Source: Bradyrhizobium sp. AS23.2
GTDB taxonomy: Bacteria; Pseudomonadota; Alphaproteobacteria; Rhizobiales; Xanthobacteraceae
Direction of reading: 5' to 3'
Assembly (NCBI RefSeq): GCF_001908185.1
Contig: NZ_LGHM01000022.1
Coordinates: 1-40,068 of the forward strand
Length of the DNA: 40,068 nucleotides
Within the stretch, counting starts at the first letter, position 1. Each line of letters begins with the position of its first letter. A program made the translations under genes and the position numbers. Of this stretch, positions 8,852 to 18,127 are shown piece after piece. The notes beneath the pieces are model-generated. The model did no database searches. It worked only from the letters and a program-made list of their open reading frames with translations, and was not told the origin of the DNA.

Positions 8852-10651
8852 CTATTGCGACCGCTGCACCGCCGGCTTCTCGCTCTCCTGCCTTGCCGCC
8901 GACAGATTATGCGCGGTGTTGATCAGCGCGATGTGGGTGAGCGCCTGCGGGAAATTGCCGGTTTGGCGCCCGGCATCTGAATCATATTCCTCGGCGAGCA
9001 GCCCGACGTCGTTCGCGATGCCGACCACGCGATCGAGCAACATCTGTGCCTTGCCGAGATCGCCCGACAAGACATGAGCATCGGCCAGCCACAGGGTGCA
9101 GGCCAGGAACGCACCCTCGATCGGCTGCTTCTCTTCGGAGACTTCACGCGGATCGTGGCGCAGCACGAAGCCGTCGCGCATTATGTGCTCCTCGACGGCG
9201 GCGATGGTGCCTCGGATGCGGAGGTCCGATGCCGGCAGGAAGCCGACCGCCGGCAGCAGCAGCACGCTGGCATCGAGCAGTTTTGAGCCATAGGACTCGA
9301 CGAAGGCATTCTCCTGCGCGTCAAAGCCCCTGTTGCAGACGTCGCGATGAATCGCCTCGCGCAAGGTGCGCCAATGCAGCAGCGGCGCCTTGAAGCCAAA
9401 GGTCTCGGCACTCTTGATGCCGCGATCGAAGGCGACCCAGGTCATCACCTTGGAGAAGACGTAGTGCCTGGGCTGCCCGCGACGCTCCCAGATGCCGTGG
9501 TCGGGATGATCCCAGACCTCGGCGAGGTGATTGAGCACGGCGCATTCCAGCGCCCAGGACTCCTCATCGAGCTTGAGCTTGGCCATGCGCGACTGGTGGA
9601 ATGCGTCGATCAGCTCGCCATAGACGTCGAGCTGGAGCTGCGCATGCGCGGCGTTGCCGACGCGCACGGGCTGGGCGCCCTCATAGCCGTCGAGCCAGCC
9701 CGCCTCCCATTCCAGCAATCGCCGCTGGCCCCAGATGCCGTACATGATCTGCATGTTCGCCGGCGAGCCGGCGGCCGCGCGCAAGAGCCAATTGTGCCAG
9801 GCCAAGGCTTCATCGGTGTAACCGGAATTCATCAGCGCCAGCAGCGTGAAGGTGGCATCGCGCAGCCAGCAGAAGCGGTAGTCCCAGTTCCTGGCGCCGC
9901 CGAGCTTTTCCGGCAGGGAGGTGGTGGGCGCCGCAACAATGCCGCCGGTCGGGTCGAACGTCAGCGCCTTCAGCGTGATCAGCGAGCGCACGATCAGATC
10001 GTGATAGTCGCCGTCGCGAATGCACTGACTGCACCACTCCTGCCAGAACTTCTCGGTCTGCTGCAGCGCGATCTCCGGGTTGATCGGCTTGGGCGGATCG
10101 AGATGCGAGGGGCCGTAGGTCAGCACGAACGGCACGGTCTCACCCGCTTTCACCTCGAAGTCGGCAACCGTGGTCAGATCCTCGCCGCGGGTCTCGACCG
10201 GCGTCCGCAGCACCGTCATGTCCTGGCCGCAGATCGCCAGCAGGGAATGGTCGATCCGCCGGACCCAGGGAATATCGGCGCCGAAGCCGAAGCGAATGAT
10301 GAGCTCCATCCGCATCTTCACTGTGCCGCTGACGCCGCGAACCATCCGCACGATGTCGGAGGCCTTGCCGCGCGGCGGCATGAAGTCGATCAGGGCGACG
10401 GTGCCGCCCTTCGTCTCAAAGCGTGTTTCGAGGATGAGGGTGTTGCCGAGATAGCGGCGCGAGGTCGTGGTGACGTCCTCGCTTGGTGCGATCAACCAGC
10501 GGCCGTTCTTGTGCGTGCCGAGGATTGCGGCGAAGCAGGCGTCGGAATCGAAGGCCGGCCAGCACAGCCAGTCGATCGAGCCGCTGCGCCCGACGAGCGC
10601 CGCCGTCTCGCAGTCGCCGATCAGCGCATAGTCCTCGATCTTCTGCGACAA
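8852..10651 (-). CDS. GH15 family glucosidase (glucoamylase or trehalase type)
   Basis: The 599-aa product has an N-terminal beta domain (IEDYALIGDCETAALVGRSG, then SIDWLCWPAFDS) and a C-terminal alpha/alpha barrel. The inverting acid is expected in HGIWERRG and the base in LLAEEYDSDAG; both Glu are present. NWDYRFCWLRDATFTL is the usual substrate-site block. Proteins of this layout include bacterial GH15 trehalases as well as glucoamylase-like enzymes, so the substrate may be trehalose or glucan/maltose ends; the neighbours fit either. The start is a TTG at 10651, since conserved residues begin almost at once and no ATG or GTG precedes them; the ribosome site is weak. It follows malQ by 57 bases on the same strand and is probably cotranscribed. 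No signal peptide is seen. Confidence 0.88.
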   Translation of the reverse strand: MSQKIEDYALIGDCETAALVGRSGSIDWLCWPAFDSDACFAAILGTHKNGRWLIAPSEDVTTTSRRYLGNTLILETRFETKGGTVALIDFMPPRGKASDIVRMVRGVSGTVKMRMELIIRFGFGADIPWVRRIDHSLLAICGQDMTVLRTPVETRGEDLTTVADFEVKAGETVPFVLTYGPSHLDPPKPINPEIALQQTEKFWQEWCSQCIRDGDYHDLIVRSLITLKALTFDPTGGIVAAPTTSLPEKLGGARNWDYRFCWLRDATFTLLALMNSGYTDEALAWHNWLLRAAAGSPANMQIMYGIWGQRRLLEWEAGWLDGYEGAQPVRVGNAAHAQLQLDVYGELIDAFHQSRMAKLKLDEESWALECAVLNHLAEVWDHPDHGIWERRGQPRHYVFSKVMTWVAFDRGIKSAETFGFKAPLLHWRTLREAIHRDVCNRGFDAQENAFVESYGSKLLDASVLLLPAVGFLPASDLRIRGTIAAVEEHIMRDGFVLRHDPREVSEEKQPIEGAFLACTLWLADAHVLSGDLGKAQMLLDRVVGIANDVGLLAEEYDSDAGRQTGNFPQALTHIALINTAHNLSAARQESEKPAVQRSQ

Positions 10652-10662
10652 TGTCTTGCGAG

Positions 10663-10687
10663 CCTTGGAATTAGCCCTTGGAATTAG
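10663..10687. repeat. 12-bp tandem direct repeat before the GH15 gene
   Basis: CCTTGGAATTAG occurs twice, at 10663-10674 and 10676-10687, separated by one base. On the transcribed (minus) strand it lies 12-36 bases upstream of the TTG start, so it overlaps the translation-initiation region between malQ and the GH15 gene. It could arise from slippage, or modulate translation. Confidence 0.5.
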
Positions 10688-10708
10688 TCCATGGAAATCC
10701 CCGGCTGG

Positions 10709-12670
10709 TCAACTCCCGCCGGTCAGTGAACGTTCCCGCGTCGCGGCTATCAAAGCCGCGAGATCGATCTTCGAGGCGATCTTGTCGAGCGCGACAGGCA
10801 ACCGCTGGCGCCAGTTCGGATGCTCGTCGATCGTGCCGGGAATGTTGGGCTGGTCGATCACGCCGAGCAGATCCTCCAGCGACACCGCGAGCAGCCGCGA
10901 GGGCGTGCGCGACAGGAAGGCCAGCACCGAATAGAGATCGTTGGCATTGATGCCGTTCTGACGCAGGACCTCGTCGAGCATGCCGAGCGCATCCCAGCGC
11001 GCCTGGTCGTTCTCGCCGGGGTCAAGTCCGAGCGAACGCTTCATCTTGAGATCGCTGAAGGAGCGCCAACCCGCATAGGTGCACAGATCATGCGTGTTCA
11101 GTGTCACCAGCGCGTTCGGCCGGTAGTAGTCGACATTGCGGAAGTGACCGGCGTCGTCGCGTTCGAACATCATGACGAGGTAGGACCAGATGCCGAAATC
11201 CTGCATGGTCTCGCGAAAGCCTTCCGGCACGGTACCGAGATCCTCGCCGATCACGATACATTTATGCGCCGCGCTCTCACGCACCACGGCGCCAAGCAGC
11301 GCCTCGAACGGCATCTGCACATAGGCGCCGTTGTCCGGCTTGAAGCCGCGCGGCACCAGATAAAGCCGCTTCAGCCCAAGCACGTGATCGAGCCGGATCG
11401 CGCCGGCATGGCGCATCGAGGCGGCCAGCATGTCGGCGAACGGCACGAAGGACTTCGCTTCCAGGCCGCCGGCGTTGAAGCCGGCCAGGCCCCAGTCCTG
11501 GCCTACGGTATTGAGTACGTCGGGCGGCGCGCCGACGGCGAGATGGCGCGAGATCGCCATCTGCTCGTTCCAGGCATCGAAGCCGTTGGACTGCACGCCG
11601 ACGGCGACGTCGAGATAAAGCCCGACCCGCATGCCGAGCTGGCCGGCAAGCTCCTTGGCGGCGTGCAGTTGCAGATCAGCCGTCCATTGCACGAATTCGA
11701 CGAACTCGACCTCGCGCTTGTCCGGACCGTTGCGCAACTCGGCGCATTTTGCATCAATCGGCTGCTGCCATTCCACCGGCCACTCCCACCACGGCGCCGT
11801 GAAGCGATGGCGCAGCACCTCGAAGCAGGCAAAACGGGACAACAGCGGAGCGCGGTCGGCACGGAATGCGTCAAACTGATTGCGTCGCACACCGCTTGCC
11901 TTTGTCACGAAGCTGTCAAAGACGGCCCGCAGGCCGCGCCATTTCAGCGCCGCCATGTCGGCATAAGGCACGCGATCGCCTTCGCGCAGGCGCGCGGCGA
12001 TCGCGGCCGCGTCAGGCACGAGGTCCGCCGAATATTCCGGAATCGCCTCGACGTCGATATAGAGCGGATTGAGGAACAGCCGGCTGTTCGGCGAATACGG
12101 GCTGCAATCGGCCGGATGGTTGTCGAACAGCACGTGCAGCGGATTGAGCCCGACGCCGTCGGCCCCTAACTGCTTTGCGAGCCGGACAAGGTCCGCAAGG
12201 TCCGTGAAATCGCCGATGCCCCAATTGCGGTTCGAGCGGATGCTGTAGAGCTGCACGGCAAGCAGCCAGCCGCGGTCGAAATCGCCGCCGAAGGCGCGTT
12301 CGGGCGCCACGATCATCGGAACCTCTTCGGTCACCCCGTCGGCATCGGTCAGCGTCAACCGGTGGTAACCGAGCGGCAGGCCGTCGGGCCAGGCAATTAC
12401 GGGCTCGCGCGTCTCGCCTTGCGCGATCACGTTAGCGTTGCCGATGATTTTCCATTTGAGCGGCGGCGCGCCGGTGGCTACCAATTCCGTCCGGGGATGT
12501 CCCAACGCGCGAACCACGACGGGTCCGCTGACGAAGCGGTAGACCCGCTTTTCCGGCAGGGCGTCCAGGATGGATTTGAGGGCTACGGGATCGGTGACCC
12601 GCAGCTTTCCGAGGGCGTCGATGAATTCCGACTGAACGCCCTTGATCCGGGCTTGAACTAAATGATCCAT
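10709..12670 (-). CDS. malQ: 4-alpha-glucanotransferase (amylomaltase)
   Basis: A 653-aa GH77 enzyme that transfers glucan segments between malto-oligosaccharides and releases glucose. Family blocks are present in order: GLYLDVAVGVQSNGFDAW, AIRLDHVLGLKRLYLVPRG with the nucleophile Asp, CIVIGEDLGTVPEGF with the acid/base Glu, and LNTHDLCTYAGW with the third Asp. About 150 N-terminal residues form the extra domain seen in long MalQ proteins. The ATG at 12670 has no strong ribosome site. It is the first gene of a leftward unit with the GH15 gene and faces the GlgE-like operon. An EcfG-type promoter lies about 80-100 bases upstream. It should recycle short glucans from GlgX and TreZ activity. Confidence 0.93.
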   Translation of the reverse strand: MDHLVQARIKGVQSEFIDALGKLRVTDPVALKSILDALPEKRVYRFVSGPVVVRALGHPRTELVATGAPPLKWKIIGNANVIAQGETREPVIAWPDGLPLGYHRLTLTDADGVTEEVPMIVAPERAFGGDFDRGWLLAVQLYSIRSNRNWGIGDFTDLADLVRLAKQLGADGVGLNPLHVLFDNHPADCSPYSPNSRLFLNPLYIDVEAIPEYSADLVPDAAAIAARLREGDRVPYADMAALKWRGLRAVFDSFVTKASGVRRNQFDAFRADRAPLLSRFACFEVLRHRFTAPWWEWPVEWQQPIDAKCAELRNGPDKREVEFVEFVQWTADLQLHAAKELAGQLGMRVGLYLDVAVGVQSNGFDAWNEQMAISRHLAVGAPPDVLNTVGQDWGLAGFNAGGLEAKSFVPFADMLAASMRHAGAIRLDHVLGLKRLYLVPRGFKPDNGAYVQMPFEALLGAVVRESAAHKCIVIGEDLGTVPEGFRETMQDFGIWSYLVMMFERDDAGHFRNVDYYRPNALVTLNTHDLCTYAGWRSFSDLKMKRSLGLDPGENDQARWDALGMLDEVLRQNGINANDLYSVLAFLSRTPSRLLAVSLEDLLGVIDQPNIPGTIDEHPNWRQRLPVALDKIASKIDLAALIAATRERSLTGGS

Positions 12671-12875
12671 TCGGCACGCAGCTTGCAGGCCACCCTTTTG
12701 CCGGGGGCATCGATTTTAATGAGGCAGCGAAAGACGTTAGTCAGGGTTAACTCGCAGACCGCATCTGCTGTTCCCGCGGGGAACCAATGACACACAAGCG
12801 GCTTTCTATATAGGTATCAAACGTAGGTTCCCGACAAGGGAAACGGGCTCCTGCTTTCTTGTCAATGGCATCACC
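12671..12875. other. Divergent control region between malQ and the GlgE-like operon
   Basis: This 205-bp gap separates two oppositely transcribed glucan units. It contains the minus-strand EcfG-type promoter for malQ (12749-12774) and an inverted repeat GTTCCC-GCG-GGGAAC at 12770-12784, whose right arm makes a plus-strand GGAAC with a poor -10 partner (GCTT after 16 bases). A TATATA (12807-12812) is a possible -10 for the rightward operon but lacks a well-spaced -35. Confidence 0.45.
12749..12774 (-). promoter_or_regulatory. EcfG-type promoter for malQ
   Basis: On the minus strand, GGAAC (12774-12770), 17 bases, then AGTT (12752-12749). It matches GGAAC-N16/17-NGTT with A in place of the commonest first -10 base. 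The expected transcript start near 12740 gives a leader of about 70 bases to the malQ ATG. Confidence 0.5.
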
Positions 12876-14822
12876 GTGAACAAGACAATTCAAACTGTCG
12901 AGAGTGCCGCAGCCGGCGGCGTTTTCCTTGTCGAGGACGTCTATCCGTTGATCGATGGCGGCCGCTTCGCTGTAAAGCGGATCGCGGGTGAGCGCGTCGA
13001 GGTCTGGGCCGACATCTATCGCGACGGCGACGCCGTTGTCAGCGCTGCGCTGATCTGGCGCCAGGAGCAGGACCGGGAATGGCAGAGCGAGCCTATGATC
13101 CATCACGGCAATGACCGCTGGTCAGGCTCGTTCACACCCGCTGAGCCCGGTCAGTATATCTATGCGATCGAAGCCTGGACCGACGAATTCGCCACCTGGT
13201 CCCACGGGGTTGCGCGCAAGCGACGCGCGGGTGCCGATGTCAGCCTCGATGCGATCGAGGGCGCCGGCCTCCTGACCAAGGCGCATGGCGCGCGGCGGGA
13301 CGCCGCGACGGTCATCGTCAGACAGTGCGAGGATTATCTTCAGACCGGCAATGTGACCTCGCTGCTTGCAGCCGATCTCGGCGAGGCCATGGCCGAGAGT
13401 CAGTCGCGCCCGGACCTGACCTGCTCGCCGCAATTCCCGCTCATCATCGATCGCGATAGGGCGCGCTTTGGCGCCTGGTATCAGATGATGCCGCGCAGCC
13501 AGAGTCAGATCCCCGGCCAGCACGGCACGCTCCGCGATTGCATCGCGCGCGTGCCCGATATCGCCGCGATGGGTTTTGACGTGCTGTATTTCACGCCGAT
13601 CCACCCGATCGGCCGCACGCGCCGCAAGGGCCGCAACAACGCGCCGGTGGCAAGCGAAGGCGATCCCGGCTCACCCTACGCGATCGGAACGGCCGAGGGC
13701 GGCCACGATACGCTGCATCCCGAACTCGGCACGATCGAGGATTTCCGCGCGCTGGTCGCGACCTGCCTGGAATACGGCCTCGAGCTCGCGCTCGACTTCG
13801 CCGTGCAGTGCTCGCCGGACCATCCCTGGCTGACGCAGCATCCGGAGTGGTTCAAGTGGCGGCCGGACCGCTCGGTGCGAACGGCGGACGTCCCCTATTC
13901 GGACATCGTCATCCCCGATTTCGCCTCCGTCGACAGGACCGGGCTGTGGAATGCGTTCCGCGATGCCATGCTGTTCTGGATCGACCAAGGCGTCACCATC
14001 TTCGCCATCGACAATCACGACACCGCACCGCGCGCATTCTGGGAGTGGCTGATCCGCGACATCCGCCGGCGGCATCCCGAGGTGATCCTGTTCTCGAAAA
14101 CCTTCGCACGGCCGAAGCTGATGAAGGGCCTCGCAAAGCTCGGCTTCGCGCAGTCATTCACCTATTTCCCCTGGCGCACGGAGAAGTGGGAGCTGGAGCA
14201 ATATCTCGACGAGCTCACCCGTTATCCCGAGCGGGACTTCTATCGCCCGAATCTTTTCGTGAGCACGGCCGACCTGCTGCCCTATCATCTCCAGAGCGGC
14301 GAAGCCTGGGCGTTCAAGTCGCGCATCGCGCTGGCCGCGACGCTGTCGGGCTCCTTCGGTATCTACAGCGGCTTCGAGCTGCTGGAGCACGTGGCGATCC
14401 CTGGCCGCGAGGAATACCTCGATTCCGAGAAATACCAGATCAAGCAACGCGACTGGGACAAGCCCGGCAACATCAAGCCTTACGTCGCCAAGCTCAACCG
14501 CTTCCGCAACGAGAACGCGGCGTTTCAGCAGACGGCGACCTTGCGATTCCTCGGCGTCGAGGACGACGAGACGATCGCCTTCGTGAAAGAGGCGGTCGAT
14601 CCCGCCAACACCGTGGTCGTCGTAATTGCGCTCTCGCGCCATGTGCGCGAATTCTGGCTGCCGCTGGGCGACGTCACGGTTGACGTCAGCGGGCAGCGAC
14701 ACCATGTGACGGCACTCGAAAACCTCCTCACCGGCGAACAGTCCCGCATCGAATGGGGCGGGATCAGGTTGTATATCGATCCCGACCGTGATCCGGCGCT
14801 CTTGTTCCGCTGCCTGGCGTAA
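12876..14822 (+). CDS. GlgE-like protein with altered catalytic residues
   Basis: The 648-aa product follows GlgE (maltose-1-phosphate maltosyltransferase, GH13) along its length: an N-terminal maltosyltransferase domain (residues 16-110; [20 protein letters not shown]), then [66 protein letters not shown] and [12 protein letters not shown]. Key positions differ. Canonical FRVDNPHTKP is [10 protein letters not shown] (376-385): nucleophile D379 kept, preceding Arg now A377. The acid/base Glu of the EAF block is K408 (FSKTFARP), 29 residues after D379, the spacing of D394/E423 in Streptomyces GlgE. NPPKKY of the phosphate site is shortened to VPY (Y341 kept). D466 is kept. The GTG at 12876 has no clear ribosome site. 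It is first of six operon genes, 11 bases before treS. Ordinary GlgE activity is doubtful; a paralogue with another role is inferred. Confidence 0.85.
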   Translation: MNKTIQTVESAAAGGVFLVEDVYPLIDGGRFAVKRIAGERVEVWADIYRDGDAVVSAALIWRQEQDREWQSEPMIHHGNDRWSGSFTPAEPGQYIYAIEAWTDEFATWSHGVARKRRAGADVSLDAIEGAGLLTKAHGARRDAATVIVRQCEDYLQTGNVTSLLAADLGEAMAESQSRPDLTCSPQFPLIIDRDRARFGAWYQMMPRSQSQIPGQHGTLRDCIARVPDIAAMGFDVLYFTPIHPIGRTRRKGRNNAPVASEGDPGSPYAIGTAEGGHDTLHPELGTIEDFRALVATCLEYGLELALDFAVQCSPDHPWLTQHPEWFKWRPDRSVRTADVPYSDIVIPDFASVDRTGLWNAFRDAMLFWIDQGVTIFAIDNHDTAPRAFWEWLIRDIRRRHPEVILFSKTFARPKLMKGLAKLGFAQSFTYFPWRTEKWELEQYLDELTRYPERDFYRPNLFVSTADLLPYHLQSGEAWAFKSRIALAATLSGSFGIYSGFELLEHVAIPGREEYLDSEKYQIKQRDWDKPGNIKPYVAKLNRFRNENAAFQQTATLRFLGVEDDETIAFVKEAVDPANTVVVVIALSRHVREFWLPLGDVTVDVSGQRHHVTALENLLTGEQSRIEWGGIRLYIDPDRDPALLFRCLA

Positions 14823-14833
14823 GGGGCCACGCC

Positions 14834-17800
14834 ATGAATGTTCTGTCTTCCGTCGACACCAAGAAAGTTGAGGCTGCCGAGATCGTGGACGAGCTGTGGT
14901 ACAAGGACGCCATCATCTACCAGCTTCACGTCAAGGCTTTTGCCGACAGCAACCATGACGGCATCGGCGACTTCGCCGGCCTGACCGAGAAGCTGCCCTA
15001 TCTCCAGGAGCTCGGCGTCACCGCGCTGTGGCTGCTGCCGTTCTATCCCTCGCCCGGCCGCGACGACGGCTACGACATCGCCGACTACGGCTCCGTCAAT
15101 CCCGATTTCGGGACGATGAAGGACTTCAAGCGCTTCATCCAGGAAGCGCAGAAGCGCGGCCTGCGCGTCATCACCGAGCTCGTCGTCAACCACACCTCCG
15201 ACCAGCACAAATGGTTCAAGCGCGCACGCCGCAGTCATCCGGGCTCGAGCGCGCGAAACTGGTATGTCTGGAGCGACACCGACCAGAAATACCAGGGCAC
15301 GCGCATCATCTTCACCGACACGGAGAAGTCGAACTGGACCTGGGATCGCGAGGCCGGCGCCTTCTACTGGCACCGCTTCTTCTCGCACCAGCCGGACCTC
15401 AATTTCGACAATCCGCGCGTGGTCAGCGCCCTGATCCAGGTGATGAAGCGCTGGCTCGATGCCGGTGTCGACGGCTTCCGTCTGGACGCCATTCCCTATC
15501 TCTGCGAGCGCGAGGGCACCTCGAACGAAAACCTCCCGGAGACGCATGCGATCATCAAGCGCCTGCGCCAGGAGCTGGATTCCTATTCCAAGGGCAAGCT
15601 GCTGCTCGCCGAGGCCAATCAATGGCCGGAGGACGTGCAGGAATATTTCGGCCGTGGCGACGAGTGCCACATGGCCTACCACTTCCCGCTGATGCCGCGC
15701 ATCTACATGGCGATCGCGCAGGAGGATCGTTTCCCGATTACCGACATCCTGCGCCAGACGCCGGACATTCCGGCGAGCTGTCAATGGGCGCTGTTCCTGC
15801 GCAACCATGACGAACTGACGCTGGAGATGGTCACCGACGTCGAGCGCGACTATCTCTGGACCACCTACGCCAACGACCCGCGCGCGCGCATCAATGTCGG
15901 CATCCGCAGGCGCCTTGCGCCACTGATGGACAACGACCGGCGCAAGATCGAGCTGATGAATTCGCTGCTGCTGTCGTTCCCCGGCACGCCGATCATCTAT
16001 TACGGCGACGAGATCGGCATGGGCGACAACATCTATCTCGGCGACCGCAACGGCGTGCGCACGCCGATGCAGTGGAGCCCTGACCGCAACGGCGGTTTCT
16101 CCCGCTGCGACCCGGCCCGACTCTACGCGCCGCTGATCATGGATCCCGTCTACGGCTACGAGTCCGTGAACGTGGAGGCGCAGTCGCGCAGCCTGTCCTC
16201 GCTGCTCAGCGCCACCAAGCGGCTGATCTCGGTGCGCAAGTCGACGCTCGCCTTCGGCCGCGGCACCATGACCTTCATCCGCCCGGCCAACCGCGCCGTG
16301 CTCGCCTACGTCAGGCAGTATCGCGACGAGGTGATCCTCTGCGTCGCCAACCTTTCGCGCGCCGCGCAGGCGACCGAGCTCGATCTGTCGCCGTGGAAGG
16401 ACCGCATCCCGCAGGAGATGCTCGGCCGCACCCGCTTCCCGGCGATCGGCGAGATGCCCTACATGATTACGCTGGGGCCTTACGGCTTCTACTGGTTCCA
16501 CCTGCTGGAGCGCGACAAGTCCGAGCCGGTGACATCGCGCGCGGTGCCGGAGTTCGAGACGCTGGTGGTGCCGGTCAACTCGACCTGGGTGTCGCTCGCG
16601 CGCGAGCGTGGCGTGTTCGAGCATGACGTGCTGCCGGACTTCCTGTCGCGCACGCGGTGGTATCCCGAGCACAATCCCAAGCATATCAAGCCCACGCTGA
16701 CCTCGGCGGTGCCGTTCTGCGACATCGGCGACAACCGGCCCTGGATCGCGTTCTTCGAAGCGACGCAACACGACGTGACCGCGCGTTACGTCGTGCCGAT
16801 GCAGATCGAGTGGGTGCGCTTCGACCGCGAACGCTTCAACCCGAAAGCGCTCGCCGCCGTGCGCCAGGGCGCGCGCGAGGGCACGCTGCTCGATGTTGCG
16901 ACCGGACAGATCTTTATCGGCCTGTTCCTGCGCAATTTGTCGCAGAACCTGGTGGTGGAGGAGAACAATCTGCGGCTGGAGTTCAAGGCCACCAGCCTGT
17001 TCGCCGATTACACCATCAAGGAGCCCGAGCGCATCCGCGCGATCGAGCAGTCCAACAGCACCGCGTTGGTCGACAACCAGTATGTCGCCAAGATCTATCG
17101 CCAGCTCGAAAGCGGCACCAACCCTGAGATCGAGATCGGCCATTACCTCACCGAGGTCGCACGCTTTGCCAATGTGCCGGCGCTGCTCGGCAGCGTCGAG
17201 CTGGTTGAAGGTGACCAACGCAGCGCTCTCGGAGTGCTGCACGCCTATGTCGCGAACCAGGGCGACGGCTGGGGCGTCACCACGGGCTATCTCGATCGTT
17301 ATGTCGACGAGCAGCGGGTGCTGCAGCCGGGCGAGATGCCCCGCAGTACTCAGGAGCAGGCGCCTTATCTGCACTTCATGGCACAGATCGGCCGGCGGCT
17401 CGCTGAGCTGCATGTCGCCCTGGCTGCGGCAAAGCCCGACGATCTCGCCCCGGAGCCGACCGACTCGGCGCACATCAGGCGCTGGATGGCCGACCTCAAG
17501 GCGCGTGCCGAGCGGATTTTCGAGCGGCTGGCCGACAGCCGCGACGGCCTGCGGGAGGCGGACCGGCCGCTGATCGACGAGCTCACAGCAGTGCGCGCGA
17601 CCCTGCCGGACCGGCTGAATGCACTATTGCCATCCGACATTGGCGGGTTGAACATCCGTCATCATGGCGACTTCCGGCTCGGGCAAACTCTGATCGTGAA
17701 GGACGACATCTTCATCATCGACTTCGACGGCGATCCGCGTCTGCCGCTGGCCGACAAGCGGCGCAAGGCACCGGCCGCACGCGACGTCGCCGGCCTGATC

Positions 17801-18127
17801 CGCTCGCTCGACCTGTCGGTGACCGCCGCACTCAATCGCGCGCTCGCGGGCGCCTCCGACGAGCAAGGCCGGCTCACGGCCGCGCTCGACGAATGGCGCG
17901 AACGCGCCACCGCGACATTCATGTCCGCCTACCGCGACGCCATGACCGACCGGCGGCTCTGGCCGAAAGATCCGCGATCTGCGCAAGGCCTGTTAAGGTT
18001 TTTCCTGCTTGATCACGCGTTCGACGAAGTAGAGTACGAGCTGTCCCACCGGCCTGAGGGGCTCCATGCGCCGCTGAGCGGACTGCTTCGCATTCTGTCC
18101 AGTACCGAGAGCGAAGCCCATGCCTAG
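14834..18127 (+). CDS. treS: Trehalose synthase-maltokinase fusion
   Basis: The 1097-aa fusion has an N-terminal GH13 trehalose synthase (residues about 20-560) that interconverts maltose and trehalose, with catalytic D218 in [11 protein letters not shown]260 in [11 protein letters not shown] and D326 in [12 protein letters not shown]. The C-terminal part (about 590-1090) is a maltokinase that makes maltose-1-phosphate with [18 protein letters not shown] at its start, [11 protein letters not shown] (D946) and IIDFDGDP (D963) as the kinase-like catalytic and metal sites, then [11 protein letters not shown]. The kinase motif has Arg where HLGQ is usual. AAGGGG precedes the ATG. The gene links trehalose to the GlgE glucan route, yet its upstream partner is the altered GlgE-like protein. 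The 3' end overlaps glgB by 8 bases. Confidence 0.94.
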   Translation: MNVLSSVDTKKVEAAEIVDELWYKDAIIYQLHVKAFADSNHDGIGDFAGLTEKLPYLQELGVTALWLLPFYPSPGRDDGYDIADYGSVNPDFGTMKDFKRFIQEAQKRGLRVITELVVNHTSDQHKWFKRARRSHPGSSARNWYVWSDTDQKYQGTRIIFTDTEKSNWTWDREAGAFYWHRFFSHQPDLNFDNPRVVSALIQVMKRWLDAGVDGFRLDAIPYLCEREGTSNENLPETHAIIKRLRQELDSYSKGKLLLAEANQWPEDVQEYFGRGDECHMAYHFPLMPRIYMAIAQEDRFPITDILRQTPDIPASCQWALFLRNHDELTLEMVTDVERDYLWTTYANDPRARINVGIRRRLAPLMDNDRRKIELMNSLLLSFPGTPIIYYGDEIGMGDNIYLGDRNGVRTPMQWSPDRNGGFSRCDPARLYAPLIMDPVYGYESVNVEAQSRSLSSLLSATKRLISVRKSTLAFGRGTMTFIRPANRAVLAYVRQYRDEVILCVANLSRAAQATELDLSPWKDRIPQEMLGRTRFPAIGEMPYMITLGPYGFYWFHLLERDKSEPVTSRAVPEFETLVVPVNSTWVSLARERGVFEHDVLPDFLSRTRWYPEHNPKHIKPTLTSAVPFCDIGDNRPWIAFFEATQHDVTARYVVPMQIEWVRFDRERFNPKALAAVRQGAREGTLLDVATGQIFIGLFLRNLSQNLVVEENNLRLEFKATSLFADYTIKEPERIRAIEQSNSTALVDNQYVAKIYRQLESGTNPEIEIGHYLTEVARFANVPALLGSVELVEGDQRSALGVLHAYVANQGDGWGVTTGYLDRYVDEQRVLQPGEMPRSTQEQAPYLHFMAQIGRRLAELHVALAAAKPDDLAPEPTDSAHIRRWMADLKARAERIFERLADSRDGLREADRPLIDELTAVRATLPDRLNALLPSDIGGLNIRHHGDFRLGQTLIVKDDIFIIDFDGDPRLPLADKRRKAPAARDVAGLIRSLDLSVTAALNRALAGASDEQGRLTAALDEWRERATATFMSAYRDAMTDRRLWPKDPRSAQGLLRFFLLDHAFDEVEYELSHRPEGLHAPLSGLLRILSSTESEAHA

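Noticed and set aside
12780..12803. Plus-strand EcfG promoter for the GlgE-like operon
   Set aside because: The GGAAC box is present, but at 16 or 17 bases the -10 would be GCTT or CTTT, lacking the GTT core. I keep only the minus-strand site as a call.
14525..17473. 982-codon minus-strand open frame opposite the end of the GlgE-like gene and treS-mak
   Set aside because: It lies antisense to clearly recognised coding sequence, has no family motifs and no ribosome site, and its composition (His, Arg, Val, Asp rich) is typical of the antisense shadow of GC-rich genes.
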